DNA of 9,514 bases from an uncultured Solirubrobacteraceae bacterium (GCA_902806215.1 CADCVT010000419.1:1-9514); one strand, 5' to 3'. Positions 1-7,179 are shown, counted from the stretch's first letter. The notes: a model not told the origin generated them from the sequence alone. A program made the numbers and translations.

Positions 1-180
1 AATCGCGTTGGGAACGCCGTACCCGCCACGGCGCGACGAGCCCTTCGTCGCGGCGAACACGGTCGTCAGCACGCGGCCGTCGCCGCCGACCACCGGGCCG
101 CCCGAGTTGCCCGAGCGCACGACGCCGCGCAGCGCGGTCAGCGACCGCTCGAGCGGCCCGTTGCCGTAGGCGTCCTGCGC
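1..180 (-). other. Active-site segment of an S1C/MarP-like serine protease
   Basis: In the frame ending at base 1 the segment reads ALRGVVRSGNSGGPVV, then GRVLTTVFAAT and YGVPNAI. GNSGGP holds the nucleophile serine of trypsin-fold (PA clan) proteases. The flanking LRG-V-R and VFAA patterns are typical of membrane-tethered MarP-like S1C proteases. The catalytic His and Asp expected upstream are absent; an Ig-like domain stands there instead, so this piece alone would not be an active enzyme. The frame is open across the Ig/protease join. Confidence 0.65.
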
Positions 181-1262
181 GCGGACCTCGATCGTGACGG
201 TGTCGCCGTCGCCGAAGCCGAGCGGCTCGAAGCCCGACACGCAGGAGGTGAACGTGGCGCCCACCTTCGGCGTCACCTTGCACTCGAACGTCGCGGCCTT
301 GTTCGCTGTGAACGAGACGGGGGCCTTGCCGCCCTTGAAGAACGGCGGGGGCCCGGCGGTGATCGTCGTCTCCGGCGCCTCGGTCTCGACCTCGAACGTC
401 TTCGACGGCGATGCGGTAGGTCTGGCCGGCGACGGCCGGGAACGTCACGGTCCCGAGCGGGCCAGTCCGGGTCGTTGGGCGCGGTGGAGTAGTACGCGAC
501 CTCGGTGGCCTTGATGCCGACGAGGCTCGAGCCCTTGTAGACGGCGACGACCGGGTTGTCGGAGAAGAGGCTGTCGCTCCAGCCGCAGTCGAGGCTGATG
601 CGCGTGCCGCCGGGCAGGGTGGGCGTCCACGTGTACCAGACCGAGTGCGCGGTGTTGACGCCGCGGTGCTGGGTCTCGAGGTTCTCCTTCGTCGCGAAGA
701 GCGCGTGCACGTCGCGCGTGGCGGACGTCACGCCGCCGAGCGGGTCGGGCTCGAGGAAGTCGTTGTTGAACGGGGCGTCAGGCGTGCTGTCGAAGGAGAC
801 CGAGACCTTGAACGCGCCGAAGTGCGCGGCCGTGCGGCGTCGACCTTGATGTCCCACGTCTGGCCCTGGCGCACGTAGAAGCTGACGGTCGCGTCGCCGT
901 CGGCGTTCGCGTTGCCGTCCGCCCGCCAGATCGACCCGTCGTTGGCGGGGTGGGCGCTGATCACCGGGTCGAAGCCGAGCGAGTCCGCGCTCATGACGAC
1001 CTTGCCGTCCTGCGGCGAGGTCCAGCGGTACCAGACCGAGTGGGTCCCGCTTCCCGGCTTGTCGCCCTCCCAGTCGGAGAGATAGGAGCCGTCGGCGGCG
1101 AGCGTCGCGAACGTCGTGTTGCCGTTGTGGGTGCCGCCGACGCCGTTGAGGACGACCGGCGTGGAGCGCTTGTCGCTGACAGGAGCGTTGGCGCTCGCCA
1201 TCGCTGCCGGGAGGCAGACGAGGAGCCGCGAGGGTGGCGAGGAGAAGGCGCAGTGAGGACAT
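1..1262 (-). pseudogene. Secreted SVWY-repeat / Ig-like / serine-protease protein, frameshifted and cut by the window edge
   Basis: An ATG at 1262, preceded by an AAGGTGG Shine-Dalgarno-like stretch, opens a signal peptide (MSSLRLLLATLA...). Coding then jumps frame four times: one extra base near 1226-1227, one missing base near 833-838, one extra C in the CCC at 459-461, and one extra base near 403-411. Undoing these gives 420 continuous codons to base 1 and a clean signal peptide ending MASANA. Domains in order: repeat 1 with THSVWYRWTSP (about 1185-840); repeat 2 with AHSVWYTWTP (about 835-440), both like the pre-peptidase C-terminal/SVWY repeats of secreted actinobacterial proteins; an Ig-like domain with TTITAGP and ATFECKV (about 390-190); and an S1C-type active-site segment with RSGNSGGPVV (about 180-1). 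No premature stops interrupt the segments and G/C-rich third positions persist. This points to sequence errors or very recent decay. Substrate and role are unknown. Confidence 0.7.
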
Positions 1263-1473
1263 GGCGCCACCTTGTCCGCCGGGGCGCAAGGAGTCATGAG
1301 CGACCGACCCCTGTCTTTGCGTGCCCCACCCCTAGACCTTCCCTGGGGGTCTGCGTCGGCGGCGCATGGTCGTCCGTTTTTCGTCCCTCGTTCGCTCAGG
1401 GAGCAACTACCGTCCGCCGGACCTGCGAGCCACGGCCCGCGGGGCACCCGGAGAACCACCGTTGGGAGGACCT
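1263..1473. other. Divergent intergenic region (211 nt)
   Basis: This gap separates two divergently transcribed secreted-protein genes and should hold promoters for both. I see no convincing -35/-10 pair. A short inverted repeat, AGACC...GGTCT, lies around 1334-1352 with a 9-nt loop. A T-run within CGTTTTTCG at about 1376-1382 is the only AT-richer patch. No small ORF here has a convincing start and Shine-Dalgarno. Confidence 0.4.
1464..1470 (+). promoter_or_regulatory. Ribosome binding site deciding the GTG start of the first trypsin
   Basis: GGGAGGA lies 3 nt before GTG at 1474. The frame is open upstream to an ATG at 1366, but that would put about 36 polar, Pro/Gly-rich residues before the signal peptide. 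This Shine-Dalgarno therefore favours GTG 1474. Confidence 0.75.
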
Positions 1474-2271
1474 GTGAGGGCCCATCGCCTCACCGCGCGC
1501 TCAGTCGCGCTGCTCGTCGTTGCCGCGATCTCGCTGTGCGCCGCGGCGCCCGCCAGCGCGCAGGAGCGCATCGTCGGCGGCACCGCGGTGCCGGACGGCA
1601 AGTACTCGTTCATGACGTCGCTGCGCAGCGCGTCGGGCTCGCACTTCTGCGGCGGCTCGCTGATCTCCTCGCGCTACGTGCTGACCGCCTCGCACTGCGT
1701 GTCGGGCAAGTCGCCGAGCCAGGTCAACGTCGTCGTCGGGCGCACCACGCTCTCGGGCACGAGTGGTCAGGCGCGCTCGGTCGCCCGCATCGTCATGCAT
1801 CCGAACTACGGCAGCCCCGTGGGCTACGCGCACGACGCCGCGCTCCTCGAGCTCAGCTCCGACGTCGTCGGCATCGCGCCGATCCGCGTCGCCGACGCGG
1901 CCGACGACGTGCACGAGACGCCGGGCAACTCGCTCACCACCGCGGGGTGGGGAACGACGCGCTCCGGCGGCTTCTGCTGCCCGGACCGGATGAACGAGGT
2001 CCAGGTCCCGGCCGTCAGCGACGCGAGCTGCACGACGTCCTACGGCTCGTCGATGCACGCGCCGAGCATGCTCTGCGCCGGCGAGCGCAGCAAGGACTCC
2101 TGCCAGGGCGACAGCGGCGGGCCGCTGTTCGAGACGACGTCGACCGGCTACGTCCAGCTCGGCACCGTCAGCTGGGGCCGCGGCTGCGGCTCGCGCGGCT
2201 ACCCCGGCGTGTACGGCGAGCTCAACTACAGCGTGATCCGCAACTGGATCACCACGAACGCGGGCGTCTAG
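1474..2271 (+). CDS. Secreted trypsin-like serine protease (S1A) with short propeptide
   Basis: The 265-residue product is an exported endopeptidase. A GTG start after GGGAGGA gives a signal peptide with a basic start (RAHRLTAR), a hydrophobic core, and a likely cleavage site after APASA (residue 29). Three residues, QER, then precede IVGG (33-36), so Arg32 looks like a zymogen activation site. The triad is His74 (LTASHC), Asp121 (AHDAALL) and Ser214 (GDSGGP). Asp208 in KDSCQGDSGGP matches the primary-specificity Asp (chymotrypsin 189), predicting cleavage after Arg/Lys. Cysteines fit the usual bonds 59-75, 186-201 and 210-238; an extra adjacent pair, Cys168-Cys169, is unusual. It is convergent with the YihY/BrkB gene (stops 3 nt apart) and divergent from the broken gene to the left. 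Family assignment is firm; the physiological substrate is unknown. Confidence 0.95.
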   Translation: MRAHRLTARSVALLVVAAISLCAAAPASAQERIVGGTAVPDGKYSFMTSLRSASGSHFCGGSLISSRYVLTASHCVSGKSPSQVNVVVGRTTLSGTSGQARSVARIVMHPNYGSPVGYAHDAALLELSSDVVGIAPIRVADAADDVHETPGNSLTTAGWGTTRSGGFCCPDRMNEVQVPAVSDASCTTSYGSSMHAPSMLCAGERSKDSCQGDSGGPLFETTSTGYVQLGTVSWGRGCGSRGYPGVYGELNYSVIRNWITTNAGV

Positions 2272-2278
2272 TCACTAG
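2268..2278. repeat. Palindrome carrying both convergent stop codons
   Basis: CTAGTCACTAG is a perfect 11-nt palindrome around a central C. It holds the TAG stop of the plus-strand trypsin (2269-2271) and the TAG stop of the minus-strand membrane gene (2277-2275). There is no room for a terminator between the genes, so transcripts from either side must overlap the neighbour or end inside it. Confidence 0.85.
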
Positions 2279-3201
2279 CCCTCGTCGGAGGCGTCCCGGC
2301 GGGTCTCCCCTACACCCGCCCGGACGGCCTCCAGCTGCGCGGCGAAGGCCACGCCGAGGAACAGCGCGACCGACGTCAGGAACGTCCACAGCAGGACGCC
2401 GATCGTGCCCGCCAGCGGCCCGTAGGTCGCGCCGAAGCCCTCCGTCGCCTCGACGTAGGCCTTCAGCAGCGCAATGAACACGAGCCAGAGCACCACGGAG
2501 ACCCCGGCGCCGACGGCCAGCCATGACGCCTCGGGCTGGCGCCGGCGCGGCGAGACCTCGAGCAGCAGCGCGACCGACATCACCACGAGGACGAGTCCGA
2601 TCGGCCAGCGCAGGACGTCCCACACGGTCTCCATCGTCGAGCCCCAGCCGACCGTGCCCTTCAGCGCCTCGCCGGCGACGAGGGCGAAGAGCGCGAGGAC
2701 GAACAGGGCGCCCGCGCTCATCATCAGGAGGAACGCGACGCCGTACTTGCGCACGAACGGGCGGTCGCGCTCGACGCCGTAGATGCGGTTGGCGCCGCGC
2801 TCGATCTGGGCCATCGCCGTCGTCCCCGCTAGGAGCGCCGCGAACAGGCAGCCGCCCAGCGCGAGTTCGCCCGAGCGGCGCGATCCCTGCTGCAGCGCCT
2901 CGGTGAGCAGGTCGCCGACGGCGCCGGGCGCGACCTCCCGGATCGTCTCCTCGATCACCTTCGCGACCGTGTCCTGGTCGAGCGTCGAGGCGAACCCGAC
3001 GATCGCGATCAGCGCCGGCAGGATCGTCAGCGTCCCCTGGAACGCGAGCGCGCGCGAGTGGCTGAACCCATCGGCGGCACGGAACCGGTCGACGGCGTCG
3101 AGCACGAGCCGCCGGCGCCCGACCGAACGCAGGGTCTCGAGCGCCTCGTCGCCCTCGAGCTCCTCTTCCCTGGTGACCGGGACGGCCGACGCGGTGGTCA
3201 T
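2275..3201 (-). CDS. YihY/virulence factor BrkB family membrane protein
   Basis: The 308-residue product is a polytopic inner-membrane protein of the YihY/BrkB family (once annotated ribonuclease BN), whose molecular function is unsettled. Six hydrophobic segments fall at about 52-72, 112-132, 153-178, 196-216, 226-248 and 264-289. Family marks are DGFSHSRALAFQGTLTILPA near the N-terminus, where small residues follow an amphipathic entry helix, and YGPLAGTIGVLLW before the last span. Length is typical of the family. The start is ATG 3201, preceded on the minus strand by GGAAGGGGAAG. It lies 71 nt downstream of the single-pass membrane protein gene on the same strand, so co-transcription is possible. 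A charged N-terminal tail (1-45) and an acidic C-terminus are probably cytoplasmic. Family call is sure; role here is not known. Confidence 0.92.
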   Translation of the reverse strand: MTTASAVPVTREEELEGDEALETLRSVGRRRLVLDAVDRFRAADGFSHSRALAFQGTLTILPALIAIVGFASTLDQDTVAKVIEETIREVAPGAVGDLLTEALQQGSRRSGELALGGCLFAALLAGTTAMAQIERGANRIYGVERDRPFVRKYGVAFLLMMSAGALFVLALFALVAGEALKGTVGWGSTMETVWDVLRWPIGLVLVVMSVALLLEVSPRRRQPEASWLAVGAGVSVVLWLVFIALLKAYVEATEGFGATYGPLAGTIGVLLWTFLTSVALFLGVAFAAQLEAVRAGVGETRRDASDEG

Positions 3202-3272
3202 GCCGCCATCTTCCCCTTCCTGGACCGTCGAGGACCCCGTGCCCAGCGACGCGCCGCTCTCGGCCTTCGGTG

Positions 3273-4145
3273 CTAGCCGACCTTCTTGACGCGTCGCCCG
3301 TCGGGCGACGCCGTGAAGTGCGTCCCGTCACGCAGGAACACCTGCCACTTCAGGCCCGCGGCGTCCAGGAGCACGGCGTAGTTGAACGCGCTGGCCGGCT
3401 TGCCCACGCGCTTCGTCGCGGTCCGGACGAACCGGCGCGGCGCCGACGGGTCGACCTTCGACCACGGAAACCCGTTGCCGGCCGCCGTGGTCCTGACCGG
3501 CGAGAACGTCCGCGGTTCGCCGTCCCAGCGTGCCTGCGCCGCCGTGAGCGTGCCGCGCCCGCGCGTCTGGAGGTCGACCCGCTCGGCCTCGATGCGCACG
3601 TAGTTCAGCTGCCCGCCGAGCTTGCTCCGGAGCTCCTTGAGGGCGGGGGCGAGGTTGCCGCGCAGGAGCATCGACCCTCTCCCGAGCCCGCGCGGCGCGA
3701 CCAGGTTCGGGAGTCTGCCGTCCTCGCGGTCCGGGAGCCGCGGGTCGCGCGTGTCCTCGACCGTCTCCTCCACGCTGTCGAACGCGTCTTCGACCGACCC
3801 GGCCAGCGGGACCACGACGGCCGCGACGATCACGAGCACCGCGCCGAGGAACAGGAGCTTCGGCAGCCAGCTGAACAGGCGCGACGGCCGGTGCGGCCGG
3901 GACGCGGCCCGGCGCCGCTCGGGCTTCGCGAGGACCGGCTCGCCGAACGCGTCACCGGCCGACCGCGTGGCCGCAGCATCCCGGGTCGAGCCCGCCAACG
4001 CGGTCGCCGCGGTCTCGCCACGCACGATGGAGGCCGACTCCGCCCTCGTCTCGACCTCCGCGGGCGCGGCGCCCGCGTCGGACCAGCCCATCGCCGCGAG
4101 CGGGTCCTCGTCCTTGCCGCGTCCGAAGGGGTCAGGCTCCGCCAT
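3273..4145 (-). CDS. Single-pass membrane protein of unknown function
   Basis: The 290-residue product is not a family I can name. From ATG 4145, residues 1-90 are polar, Ala/Glu/Arg-rich and probably disordered and cytoplasmic, ending in a basic stretch (ERRRAASRPHRPSR). One membrane span follows at about 94-114 (LLFLGAVLVIVAAVVVPLAG), then an acidic stalk (SVEDAFDSVEETVED) and an extracytoplasmic domain at about 155-290. Segments such as SMLLRGNLAPALKELRSKLG and QVFLRDGTHFTASPDGR suggest a small beta-rich fold; from memory similar proteins are common and uncharacterised in Solirubrobacterales. An alternative ATG at 4163 adds six residues; neither start has a strong Shine-Dalgarno. The 4145 ATG sits at the edge of the loop of an 11-bp hairpin. 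The gene follows the S1-fold protease stop by 34 nt on the same strand, so the two may share a transcript. Confidence 0.8.
   Translation of the reverse strand: MAEPDPFGRGKDEDPLAAMGWSDAGAAPAEVETRAESASIVRGETAATALAGSTRDAAATRSAGDAFGEPVLAKPERRRAASRPHRPSRLFSWLPKLLFLGAVLVIVAAVVVPLAGSVEDAFDSVEETVEDTRDPRLPDREDGRLPNLVAPRGLGRGSMLLRGNLAPALKELRSKLGGQLNYVRIEAERVDLQTRGRGTLTAAQARWDGEPRTFSPVRTTAAGNGFPWSKVDPSAPRRFVRTATKRVGKPASAFNYAVLLDAAGLKWQVFLRDGTHFTASPDGRRVKKVG
3291..3311 (-). repeat. Perfect inverted repeat at the 3' end of the single-pass membrane protein gene
   Basis: GCGTCGCCCG and CGGGCGACGC form a 10-bp perfect inverted repeat around one base. It lies inside the last codons (ASPDGR) of the minus-strand gene, ending 15 nt before its stop. 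As RNA the stem would need a few unpaired bases for a loop. No T-tract follows, so it is not a classical intrinsic terminator; an intragenic hairpin protecting or ending the transcript is possible. G/C-rich coding makes chance a fair explanation. Confidence 0.5.
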
Positions 4146-4159
4146 GACGGCGGAGCCTG
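4133..4159 (-). repeat. Strong hairpin at the start of the single-pass membrane protein gene
   Basis: CAGGCTCCGCC (4133-4143) pairs perfectly with GGCGGAGCCTG (4149-4159) around a 5-nt loop. On the minus strand it begins 20 nt after the S1-fold protease stop and covers ATG 4145, whose first two bases lie in the loop. Folded RNA would hide the region before that start. Roles that fit are an attenuator or processing hairpin between the two genes, or translational control of the downstream gene. No U-tract follows. Confidence 0.65.
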
Positions 4160-4179
4160 TCATCCCCGCGGCTTCGCGT

Positions 4180-5280
4180 CTACGGCACGACCGGCAGCGG
4201 CGCCGGAACCGGCACGATCTGCCCGTTCGCCGGCGTCCCGACCGACGTCACGCGCTGGCCGGCCATGATCCCGAGGCCCTTGTCCATGAGGGCCGAGACG
4301 TAGAGGTGGGTGTTGATGCCCGCGGCCTCCATGGTCGCGCCGATCGTGTCGCCGCCCAGCGTGTTCGAGCCCGAGCCCGAGTCGCCGGGCGAGATCGCGC
4401 CGAAGAACATGAAGTGCTTCGCGCCCCAGTGGAGCGCCGTGGCCGAGCGGGGGCTCCCCACCGGGAAGCCGACACCGGTCCCGTGCCCGTAGTGCACGAG
4501 CTGCTGGGCGAGCAGCGGGTCGGGGTTCGTCTGCACCTGCGGCGCGAGCAGGTTGCCGTTGCGGAACGAGTACCCCGCCACTGCGCCGGTCTTCGTGAAC
4601 ACCCCGCGCGGACCGCCCCAGGCGGCCATCGTCGGCGTGACGAGGCTCTGGTACGCGGCGTTGACCGAGATGAGCGCCCAGTCGTTGCCGATGCCGCCGT
4701 CGCCGGTCGAGCGCTTGTACGCGCCGAAGTCGAGCAGCACGGGCTCGGCGCGGTTGCCCAGCGCGGCGACGACGGTCGCCCGGTCGCCGACGTTGCCGCA
4801 GTGGCCGGCGGTGCTGATCGAGTAGCTGCCCGGCGAGCCGTAGACGTGCGCCATCGTGCACCAGCCGATGCTCTCCGGCGTGATCGACAGCAGGAGCGCG
4901 CCCGGGCGGATCCCGAACCAGCCCGCGCCGGCGTAGGTGGCGAGCGTGGGTCCGGCGACGGCGCGGCGGCTGCCGTCGCGGCCGACGAGGGTCGGCCGGC
5001 GGAAGCGCTGCCTCACGAGGACCTCGCGCGGCGGCAGGCCCATCAGCTTGAGGTGGCGGTCGCTGAGCTCCATCTTCATGGGCGCCCAGGTGCCCTCCGG
5101 GTGCTTCGCGCGGATCTGCGCGATGAAGTCCGTCTTGAGCTCGCGCAACGCGCTCGCCGACAGCGTGTAGGGCTTCAGCTTGACGGTCTTCTGCTTCGCC
5201 GCATGGGCCTCCGTGGCCCCTCCGGACGACACGAATGCCGCGGTCGCCGTGACGGCGAGGCCAAGTGCGCGTAGTTTCAT
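4180..5280 (-). CDS. Secreted S1-fold (trypsin-like) serine protease with long N-terminal region
   Basis: The 366-residue product starts at ATG 5280 with a signal peptide (MKLRALGLAVTATAAF..., cleavage probably after EAHA, residue 27). A G-run lies 10 nt upstream. The triad is read as His160 (STAGHC), Asp200 (GNDWALI) and Ser301 (SPGDSGSG); Cys141 and Cys161 can form the disulfide next to the histidine. GDSGSG, and no Asp at the trypsin specificity position, argue against Arg/Lys specificity. Residues 28-115 form a helical-looking, basic region containing ELSDRHLKLMGLPPREVL, which may be a propeptide or chaperone-like prodomain. The C-terminus ends in a Pro/Val-rich tail (VPVPAPLPVVP). It is divergent from the beta-propeller gene (66-nt gap) and followed on the same strand by the single-pass membrane protein. 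The frame stays open far upstream in antisense to the propeller gene, but the signal peptide fixes this start. Confidence 0.88.
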   Translation of the reverse strand: MKLRALGLAVTATAAFVSSGGATEAHAAKQKTVKLKPYTLSASALRELKTDFIAQIRAKHPEGTWAPMKMELSDRHLKLMGLPPREVLVRQRFRRPTLVGRDGSRRAVAGPTLATYAGAGWFGIRPGALLLSITPESIGWCTMAHVYGSPGSYSISTAGHCGNVGDRATVVAALGNRAEPVLLDFGAYKRSTGDGGIGNDWALISVNAAYQSLVTPTMAAWGGPRGVFTKTGAVAGYSFRNGNLLAPQVQTNPDPLLAQQLVHYGHGTGVGFPVGSPRSATALHWGAKHFMFFGAISPGDSGSGSNTLGGDTIGATMEAAGINTHLYVSALMDKGLGIMAGQRVTSVGTPANGQIVPVPAPLPVVP

Positions 5281-5346
5281 CGAAACGATTCCCCCCAGAT
5301 CGCGTTCTTGAGACGTACGAGGCAGCGTTACCCGAAGGCGGGCAGC
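5281..5346. promoter_or_regulatory. Divergent promoter region between protease and beta-propeller genes
   Basis: Only 66 nt separate the two start codons, so both promoters must overlap here or lie inside the coding regions. I cannot name convincing -35/-10 boxes. A G-run on the minus strand (5291-5296) may be the protease ribosome binding site; GAAGGCGGG (about 5334-5342) may serve the propeller gene. GTTTC and GAAAC (5274-5286) make a small inverted repeat around the protease ATG. Confidence 0.45.
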
Positions 5347-7179
5347 ATGAGACGTGCACTGACGGCAGGCAGCACCATCTTGGTCCTTCTCACCGCTCCG
5401 GCGGGTGATGCGGTCGCGAAGAAGCGCCCATCGCTGACGCGCTTCAGCTCGTGCACGAGCCTGCTGAGCTACGCGCGCACCCATGCTCCGAAGGTGGTGC
5501 GCAGCCGTGTCGTCGGCATGCCGGAGATGGTGCAGTCCGAGGCCGGGGCGACGTCTGAGTCGGCGCCCGCACCGGCCGCTGCGCCGCAGCAGCGCGACTC
5601 CGCGGCCGGGACCGGCGGCCCGTCGTTCTCGCAGACCAACGTGCAGGAGGCCGGCGTCGACGAGCCCGACATCGTCAAGACCGACGGCCGCACCGCCTTC
5701 ACCGCGAAGGGCCGGACCCTGCACGCGATCCGCGTCGGCGGTGAGGCGCCGCCGGAGGTCCTCGGCAAGCTCGAGGTCCCGCCCGGCAGCGACCAGCTCC
5801 TGTTCCTCGCCGGCGACAAGCTGCTGATGATCAGCACCGGCAGCGTCTATCAGGGCCCGATGCCCAGCGACGTCGGCGTCGCGCGGCCCGCGAGCTCGCC
5901 GGTGATGCCGCCGTACGCGTACGACACGACCGCGCTGACGCTGATCGACGTCGGCAACCCCGCCGCGATGCGGGTCACGCGCACGCTCACGATCGAGGGT
6001 CGCTACGTCGACGCGCGCATGACGGGCAGCTCCGTGCGCCTCGTGATCGACGCGGTCCCGCGCGCGCTCGCCGAGCCGACGCCCGAGGCCGTCGCCAAGG
6101 CCCGCACCGCCCGCTGGCTCCCACGCGGCGTGCTCCGGCGCGGCCGCCAGGGCAAGCGCACGTTCATGCGGCTCGCAGACTGCGGCGACGTCCGCCGCCC
6201 GCCCGAGTTCTCCGGCCTCGACGCGCTGACCGTGCTGACGATCGACGTCGCCCGCGGGCTGTCGCCCATCGACAGCGACGCCGTGCTCACGAGCGCCGAC
6301 ACCGTCTACTCCTCGCAGAAGAGCATGTACCTCGCGACCCAGCGGTGGAACGGGGGGCAGACCACGCAGCTGCACAAGCTCGATGTGTCGAAGCCCGACG
6401 AGACGAGCTACCGCGGCAGCGGCGAGGTCGAGGGTGGCCTGCTCAACCAGTTCTCCCTGTCCGAGCACGACGACGTGCTGCGCGCGGCCACGACGGCGGA
6501 GGACCGCGAGGAGAGCGAGAGCTTCGTCACGACGCTCGCCGAGCGCGAGGGGCGGCTCGTGCGGGTCGGCAAGGTCGGCGGCCTCGGCCGCGACGAGCGC
6601 ATCTACTCCGTGCGCTTCATGGGCGAGCGCGGCTACGTCGTCACGTTCCGTCATACCGACCCGCTCTACACGCTCGACCTCTCCAACCCCGCGGCCCCGC
6701 GCGTGACCGGCGAGCTGAAGATCCTCGGCTACTCCGCCTACCTGCACCCGGTCGGCGAGGACCTGCTGCTCGGCATCGGCCAGGACGCCACGGAGGAGGG
6801 CCGGAGGCTCGGCACCCAGGTCTCGCTGTTCGACGTCGCCGACCCCGCGAACCCGGTCAGGCTGCACGCGCGCCGTCTCGGTGAGCGCTTCTCCTCGTCG
6901 GAGGTCGAGTACGACCACAAGGCTTTCCTGTGGTGGGGCGCGACCGACCTGGCGATGCTGCCGGTCATGGCCGAGCGGTTCGCCGGAGCCGTGGGCGTGC
7001 GGGTCACGCGCCGCGGGATCGAGGAGGTCGGCCGGGTCACGCACAACGCCGAGGGCCAGACGCCCGTGCGCCGCAGCCTCGTCGTGGGCGACCGGCTGTT
7101 CACGCTGTCGTACGCCGGGCTGAAGGCGAGCCGCCTGAGCGACCTGAGCGACCTGTCGTTCGTATCGCTCGGGGAGTGA
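5347..7179 (+). CDS. Secreted beta-propeller domain protein (COG4880/PF09826 type)
   Basis: The 610-residue product is a predicted exported protein. ATG 5347, after GAAGGCGGG, gives a signal peptide (MRRALTAGSTILVLLTAPAG) with likely cleavage after DAVA (residue 24). A low-complexity Ala/Pro/Ser/Gln linker spans about 64-92. The signature SQTNVQEAGVDEPDIVKTDG (95-114) is the hallmark of the Beta_propel family. The rest shows repeated blade-like strands such as LTLIDVGNP, YTLDLSNPAAP and VSLFDVADPANP, each carrying a D-x-x-(N/D)P turn. Late family marks GYSAYLHPVGEDLLLGIGQD (461-480) and EYDHKAFLWW (521-530) are present, so it looks complete. Only Cys36 and Cys279 are seen; they could pair. 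Biochemical function is unknown for the family; a surface binding or scaffold role is inferred. It lies between two secreted protease genes, and the next gene begins 46 nt after its stop. Confidence 0.93.
   Translation: MRRALTAGSTILVLLTAPAGDAVAKKRPSLTRFSSCTSLLSYARTHAPKVVRSRVVGMPEMVQSEAGATSESAPAPAAAPQQRDSAAGTGGPSFSQTNVQEAGVDEPDIVKTDGRTAFTAKGRTLHAIRVGGEAPPEVLGKLEVPPGSDQLLFLAGDKLLMISTGSVYQGPMPSDVGVARPASSPVMPPYAYDTTALTLIDVGNPAAMRVTRTLTIEGRYVDARMTGSSVRLVIDAVPRALAEPTPEAVAKARTARWLPRGVLRRGRQGKRTFMRLADCGDVRRPPEFSGLDALTVLTIDVARGLSPIDSDAVLTSADTVYSSQKSMYLATQRWNGGQTTQLHKLDVSKPDETSYRGSGEVEGGLLNQFSLSEHDDVLRAATTAEDREESESFVTTLAEREGRLVRVGKVGGLGRDERIYSVRFMGERGYVVTFRHTDPLYTLDLSNPAAPRVTGELKILGYSAYLHPVGEDLLLGIGQDATEEGRRLGTQVSLFDVADPANPVRLHARRLGERFSSSEVEYDHKAFLWWGATDLAMLPVMAERFAGAVGVRVTRRGIEEVGRVTHNAEGQTPVRRSLVVGDRLFTLSYAGLKASRLSDLSDLSFVSLGE

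Noticed and set aside
1391..1413. Possible promoter TTCGCT...TACCGT before the first trypsin
   Set aside because: The spacing is only about 11 nt and the hexamers match poorly.
1366..1473. Upstream ATG start for the first trypsin
   Set aside because: It would add 36 non-hydrophobic residues before the signal peptide. GTG 1474 has a good Shine-Dalgarno and leaves a normal signal peptide.
1272..2477. A 401-codon plus-strand frame over the first trypsin
   Set aside because: It overlaps the real trypsin in another frame and is almost wholly Arg/Pro/His/Ala.
3622..5274. A 550-codon open frame on the plus strand
   Set aside because: It is antisense to the single-pass membrane protein and the S1-fold protease, has low-complexity Arg/Ser/Ala composition, and no recognisable domain or ribosome binding site.
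4180..7044. A 954-codon open frame on the minus strand covering the protease and most of the propeller gene
   Set aside because: Only the 3' part from ATG 5280 is a gene, with its own signal peptide. The rest is Arg/Ala/Asp/Gly-rich antisense of the propeller frame, as expected in GC-rich DNA.
7134..7155. Tandem 9-mer (CCTGAGCGA twice plus a partial copy) at the end of the propeller gene
   Set aside because: It encodes LSDLSDLS, stays in frame, and is too short and too few in copies to be more than local codon repetition.
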